From Conchocele bisecta (lineage: Eukaryota; Mollusca; Bivalvia; Lucinida; Thyasiridae), in contig CM055268.1 of assembly GCA_029237695.1 (NCBI GenBank), positions 56,133,131 to 56,197,130 of the forward strand: 64,000 nucleotides of DNA, read 5' to 3'. This document shows, piece by piece, positions 60,820 to 64,000 of the stretch. Positions within the stretch are counted from its first letter, which is position 1. Every line of letters begins with the position of its first letter. The notes below the pieces were generated by a model. That model was not told the DNA's origin, did no database searches, and worked only from the letters and a program-made list of their open reading frames with translations. A program made the translations under genes and the position numbers.

Positions 60820-61155
60820 GGCCTGTATAGTGGTATTTGCAAACAGTGTAGATCCAGATGAGCCGGCTCGTGACGAGCCGTCTCATCAGGATCTGCACTT
60901 TTTGCAATTAATTTTAATATTTTTGAGAACAAAAACATACCATTTTGATAAATGGACCAGTCTGAAAATCATTTTCACCCCAAAGTAACTGGGAATGAAA
61001 TTGATATGTTAATTTTGCAACCAATCCAATTGTCACAAAATGATTTTCAGACTGGTCCATTTATGAAAAGGGGGTGTTTTTGTTCTCAAAAAGTGCAGAT
61101 CCTGGATCTACACTGTTTGCCAATACCACTATACAGGCCTGTGGTGTTGAAAGGG
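60820..61155. repeat. Long foldback family H5
   Basis: gcctgtatagtggtatttgc to its inverse gccaataccactatacaggc. Inside are gagccggctcgtgacgag and a second stem, accagtctgaaaatcatttt / aaaatgattttcagactggt. Confidence 0.88.
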
Positions 61156-61344
61156 TTAATTAACGAAAGATAATGAAATGTATTTTAATGTAATAAAAGT
61201 TACTGGATTATGCACAAATGATATAAACTTCAACTTTTACTTCCTATGCAACGTCGGATATTAAAGCCACTGTCTCTAATTGTTCGCTTCATGTACAATA
61301 AATGACATCTATCAACCAATCGTGCCTTTAAATTCTAATTTGGT

Positions 61345-61560
61345 ATTAACCCTTAAAAGGCGGGAACCGAAAATTGTCGTCTGCTGTTTCTTATTTTGTA
61401 TTTTCTCTGAATAAAAACATGGTTTGGCAGCATTTTAGAATCATTTCCATTGAAAATGATTATAAAGTGCTGTCAAATCATATTTTTGATAAGAAAAATG
61501 GAAAATAAAAAATAAACAGCATACAACAAATTTTAATTCAGCACTGTAAGGGTTAAACCA
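61345..61560. repeat. Foldback family H6, arm type B
   Basis: From taacccttaaaaggcgggaa to gcactgtaagggtta. The stem is ggcagcattttagaatcatt / aatgattataaagtgctgtc. Confidence 0.88.
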
Positions 61561-61782
61561 TCATTTTTTGTCGGCCACGACAGCAGGCATTGTTTTACCG
61601 GACAGTCCATATTTCTTGTTTTTCTTTTTAAAAAGTTTACCTATTATATAAACGTGTGTTTTTTCATTGATGGAATGGCGATCAGTGCAGATCCTGATTA
61701 GACTGGTGATAAGCCCTATTTCTCCAGTCACATTCACATTTATTTGAATTGGGTTATTGCCATTATAAAAGTAGTAAGATTA

Positions 61783-62058
61783 TTACTGATCCTACTGCTT
61801 TTGGGAGGGGCGGCCAAGTGATTCTAGTGTGGCGAGGACCTGGCATCATATCAGGACTATTCTGATTTCAGGGCTGAATTGTTTTTTTATTGTAAATATT
61901 CAGTTCTGATTTTGGGATTCACCCCCCACCCCCCAATTGTACATGTACTTGAACTGTACTTGTACAGGTAATATATGGGATTTAGTACGAAACCATTGAC
62001 CCGGCCTTAAATGACCTTAGCTATTGATCGGCCGTTAAACCCCAACAAACAAACAAAA
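61783..62058 (+). mobile_element. (AAAC)n-tailed SINE-like fragment
   Basis: cctactgcttttgggagggg, gacctggcatcatatcagga, ttcagttctgattttgggat and cggccgttaaacc, then an AAAC-type tail. 5'-truncated, more diverged than the two full copies. Confidence 0.8.
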
Positions 62059-62597
62059 CACACCATCACAGTATTATCTTCTTCCTTGTGTATAGTATGC
62101 CTAATATGCGTGTTCCAACTAATACGTGTTGTTCTACTACTCTTGTACCACAGTCGGTGCGATTATGATAGAAAAAAATGGGTACCCGGTAAGACATCAT
62201 TCTATAGTTTCCCAGCTACATATGACGCACCATGAGAAAATGGCACGCTTGTCTTTACAATTAGTGTGACCTGAATTTGCTAGCAGTCTTGCAGCGTGGC
62301 GTACAAGTCTTCCAATTTTTTATTAACCCCTATGTACCTTATAAACCTTAATATTTGGACACCATTTGTTTTGGGAAACCCCTCATACTAACCCAAACAG
62401 TGTGACACTATTTTATTGTGGGAAATCATATATTTACATATATATGTTTTCCCAGAATAAATGGTATTCCAATACGGCTATTCCGGTAGCTGTAGACTAT
62501 GGAAGGGGATATCCGCCACTACATTGCATGCTGCTTCATGACAATACAGTCGACCATTGTTACATGTCATCCTGCACTGCGGCTACTCGTTACTGCT

Positions 62598-62965
62598 TAA
62601 TGAAAACTCCATCTACAACAACACCCTCTCTGTAACAGCCGCTATATATCCCATCCCAAATGGATGATTTCCTCTGTATTTAACCCTTAGACTGCTGAGC
62701 ACGAACATTGTCGTCTACTGTTGCTTTGCCTTCTTTCTCAGTAAAAACATGTTTTGACAGCACTTTATAATCATTTCCATTGGAAATGATTCTAAAATGC
62801 TGTCAAAGCATGTATTTGATGAGAATTATCGAAGAAAAGAAATATACAGCAGACAACAATTTTTAATTTTTAATTCATGCTTAACCTCCCTACAACAGCC
62901 ACCTCTCTACAACAGCCAGTTTTGCGTCTTCCCATGGGTGGATGTTGCAGAGAGGTTGCACTGTA
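62598..62965. repeat. Composite repeat with H6 inside (copy 2)
   Basis: Like 24890-25240: tctgtaacagccgctatata, H6 stem gacagcactttataatcatt / aatgattctaaaatgctgtc, then acagccacctctctacaaca. Confidence 0.8.
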
Positions 62966-64000
62966 CTAGCTGATAAGGTCAAAAACTGGAATAAGTCTTA
63001 TATTGCATCCTTATTATATACATACTTTTGATTGCCATTGAAACATAATGGTATGCAAGCCATCAAAATTGATGTCCACAAGTTCATATTGGCCACTCAT
63101 TACTGCATACAATGCTATTGNNNNNNNNNNNNNNNNNNNNNNNNNNNNNNNNNNNNNNNNNNNNNNNNNNNNNNNNNNNNNNNNNNNNNNNNNNNNNNNN
63201 NNNNNNNNNNNNNNNNNNNNNNNNNNNNNNNNNNNNNNNNNNNNNNNNNNNNNNNNNNNNNNNNNNNNNNNNNNNNNNNNNNNNNNNNNNNNNNNNNNNN
63301 NNNNNNNNNNNNNNNNNNNNNNNNNNNNNNNNNNNNNNNNNNNNNNNNNNNNNNNNNNNNNNNNNNNNNNNNNNNNNNNNNNNNNNNNNNNNNNNNNNNN
63401 NNNNNNNNNNNNNNNNNNNNNNNNNNNNNNNNNNNNNNNNNNNNNNNNNNNNNNNNNNNNNNNNNNNNNNNNNNNNNNNNNNNNNNNNNNNNNNNNNNNN
63501 NNNNNNNNNNNNNNNNNNNNNNNNNNNNNNNNNNNNNNNNNNNNNNNNNNNNNNNNNNNNNNNNNNNNNNNNNNNNNNNNNNNNNNNNNNNNNNNNNNNN
63601 NNNNNNNNNNNNNNNNNNNNCAATAGCATTGTATGGAGTAATCAGTGGCCAATATGAACTTGTGGACATCAATTTTGATGGCTTGCATACCATTATGTTT
63701 CAATGGCAAATCAGTATGTATATAATAAAAAGGATGCAATATAAGACTTATTACCAGTTTTTTGACCTTATCAGCTAGTACAGTGCAACCTCTCTGCAAC
63801 ATCCACCCATGGGAAGACGCAAAACTGGCTGTTGTAGAGAGGTGGCTGTTGTAGGGAGGTTAATGCTGAATTAAAAATTGTTGTCTGCTGTATATTTCTT
63901 TTCTTCGATAATTCTCATCAAATACATGCTTTGACATCATTTTAGAATCATTTCCAATGGAAATGATTATAAAGTGCTGTCAAAACATGTTTTTACTGAG
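62737..64000. repeat. Inverted repeat flanking the assembly gap
   Basis: 62737-63120 and 63621-64000 are inverse copies (for example gtatgcaagccatcaaaatt and aattttgatggcttgcatac). They carry scattered substitutions and small indels, and the second arm runs off the window end. The gap lies exactly at the axis. Confidence 0.9.
63121..63620. other. 500-N assembly gap
   Basis: Exactly 500 N, a conventional placeholder, so the true size is unknown. Open frames across it are meaningless. Confidence 1.

Noticed and set aside
62011..62235. Hydrophobic open frame downstream of the gene as a membrane protein
   Set aside because: It starts inside a SINE-like tail. Only a possible four-codon terminal exon (62154) is plausible there.
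63014..63802. Open frames across the N gap
   Set aside because: The gap is unsequenced and the flanks are inverted copies. Translation through N has no meaning.

Overview
The window is animal nuclear DNA, most likely from a bivalve mollusc. That is an inference from a multi-exon animal gene embedded in AT-rich DNA saturated with short foldback elements, tRNA-related SINEs and tandem-core repeats like the oyster pearl / Helentron-associated elements. The species cannot be named from sequence alone. There is no operon-like organisation, and no second protein-coding gene could be supported.

One gene is present, on the + strand: the 3' half of a full-size ABC subfamily A lipid transporter (ABCA1/2/4/7 type). 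I could place 20 exons between 12230 and 60712 (a possible read-through stop is at 60757). Their splice phases all agree and they join into about 1006 codons. They encode, in order, the cytosolic linker before the second membrane domain, the first helix of that domain (21215), a large N-glycosylated extracellular loop (21215-27847), the remaining helices (29534-47089), an acidic linker (48063), the second nucleotide-binding domain (49421-57452) and a long acidic C-terminal tail (59402-60712). The N-terminal half, including the first nucleotide-binding domain, must lie upstream, because nothing in 1-12229 codes for it. Exons make up only about 6% of the locus. The ABC signature reads YGGGN where YSGGN is usual.

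Everything else is repeats. 1-12 kb holds nested copies of a 1-2 kb element with a 149-bp tandem core. 12-20 kb holds two further tandem arrays. 20-64 kb (introns and 3' flank) holds at least seven recurrent foldback families, an (AAAC)n-tailed SINE-like family with target-site duplications, a tRNA-headed SINE family, a pure (GGGCA)n array, a 43-bp minisatellite, large inverted-repeat elements and a 500-N gap inside an inverted repeat.

The most interesting patterns are: (1) foldback ends lying 13-22 nt from at least eight exon borders, so that much of the acceptor-side intron sequence is element-derived; (2) arm-to-arm covariation among copies of the same hairpin family; (3) a set of Helitron/Helentron-like elements with a 5' hairpin, tandem core and 3' hairpin followed by CTAG or CTTG, one inserted into a copy of itself and two inserted into foldbacks; (4) the glycine substitution in the ABC signature.
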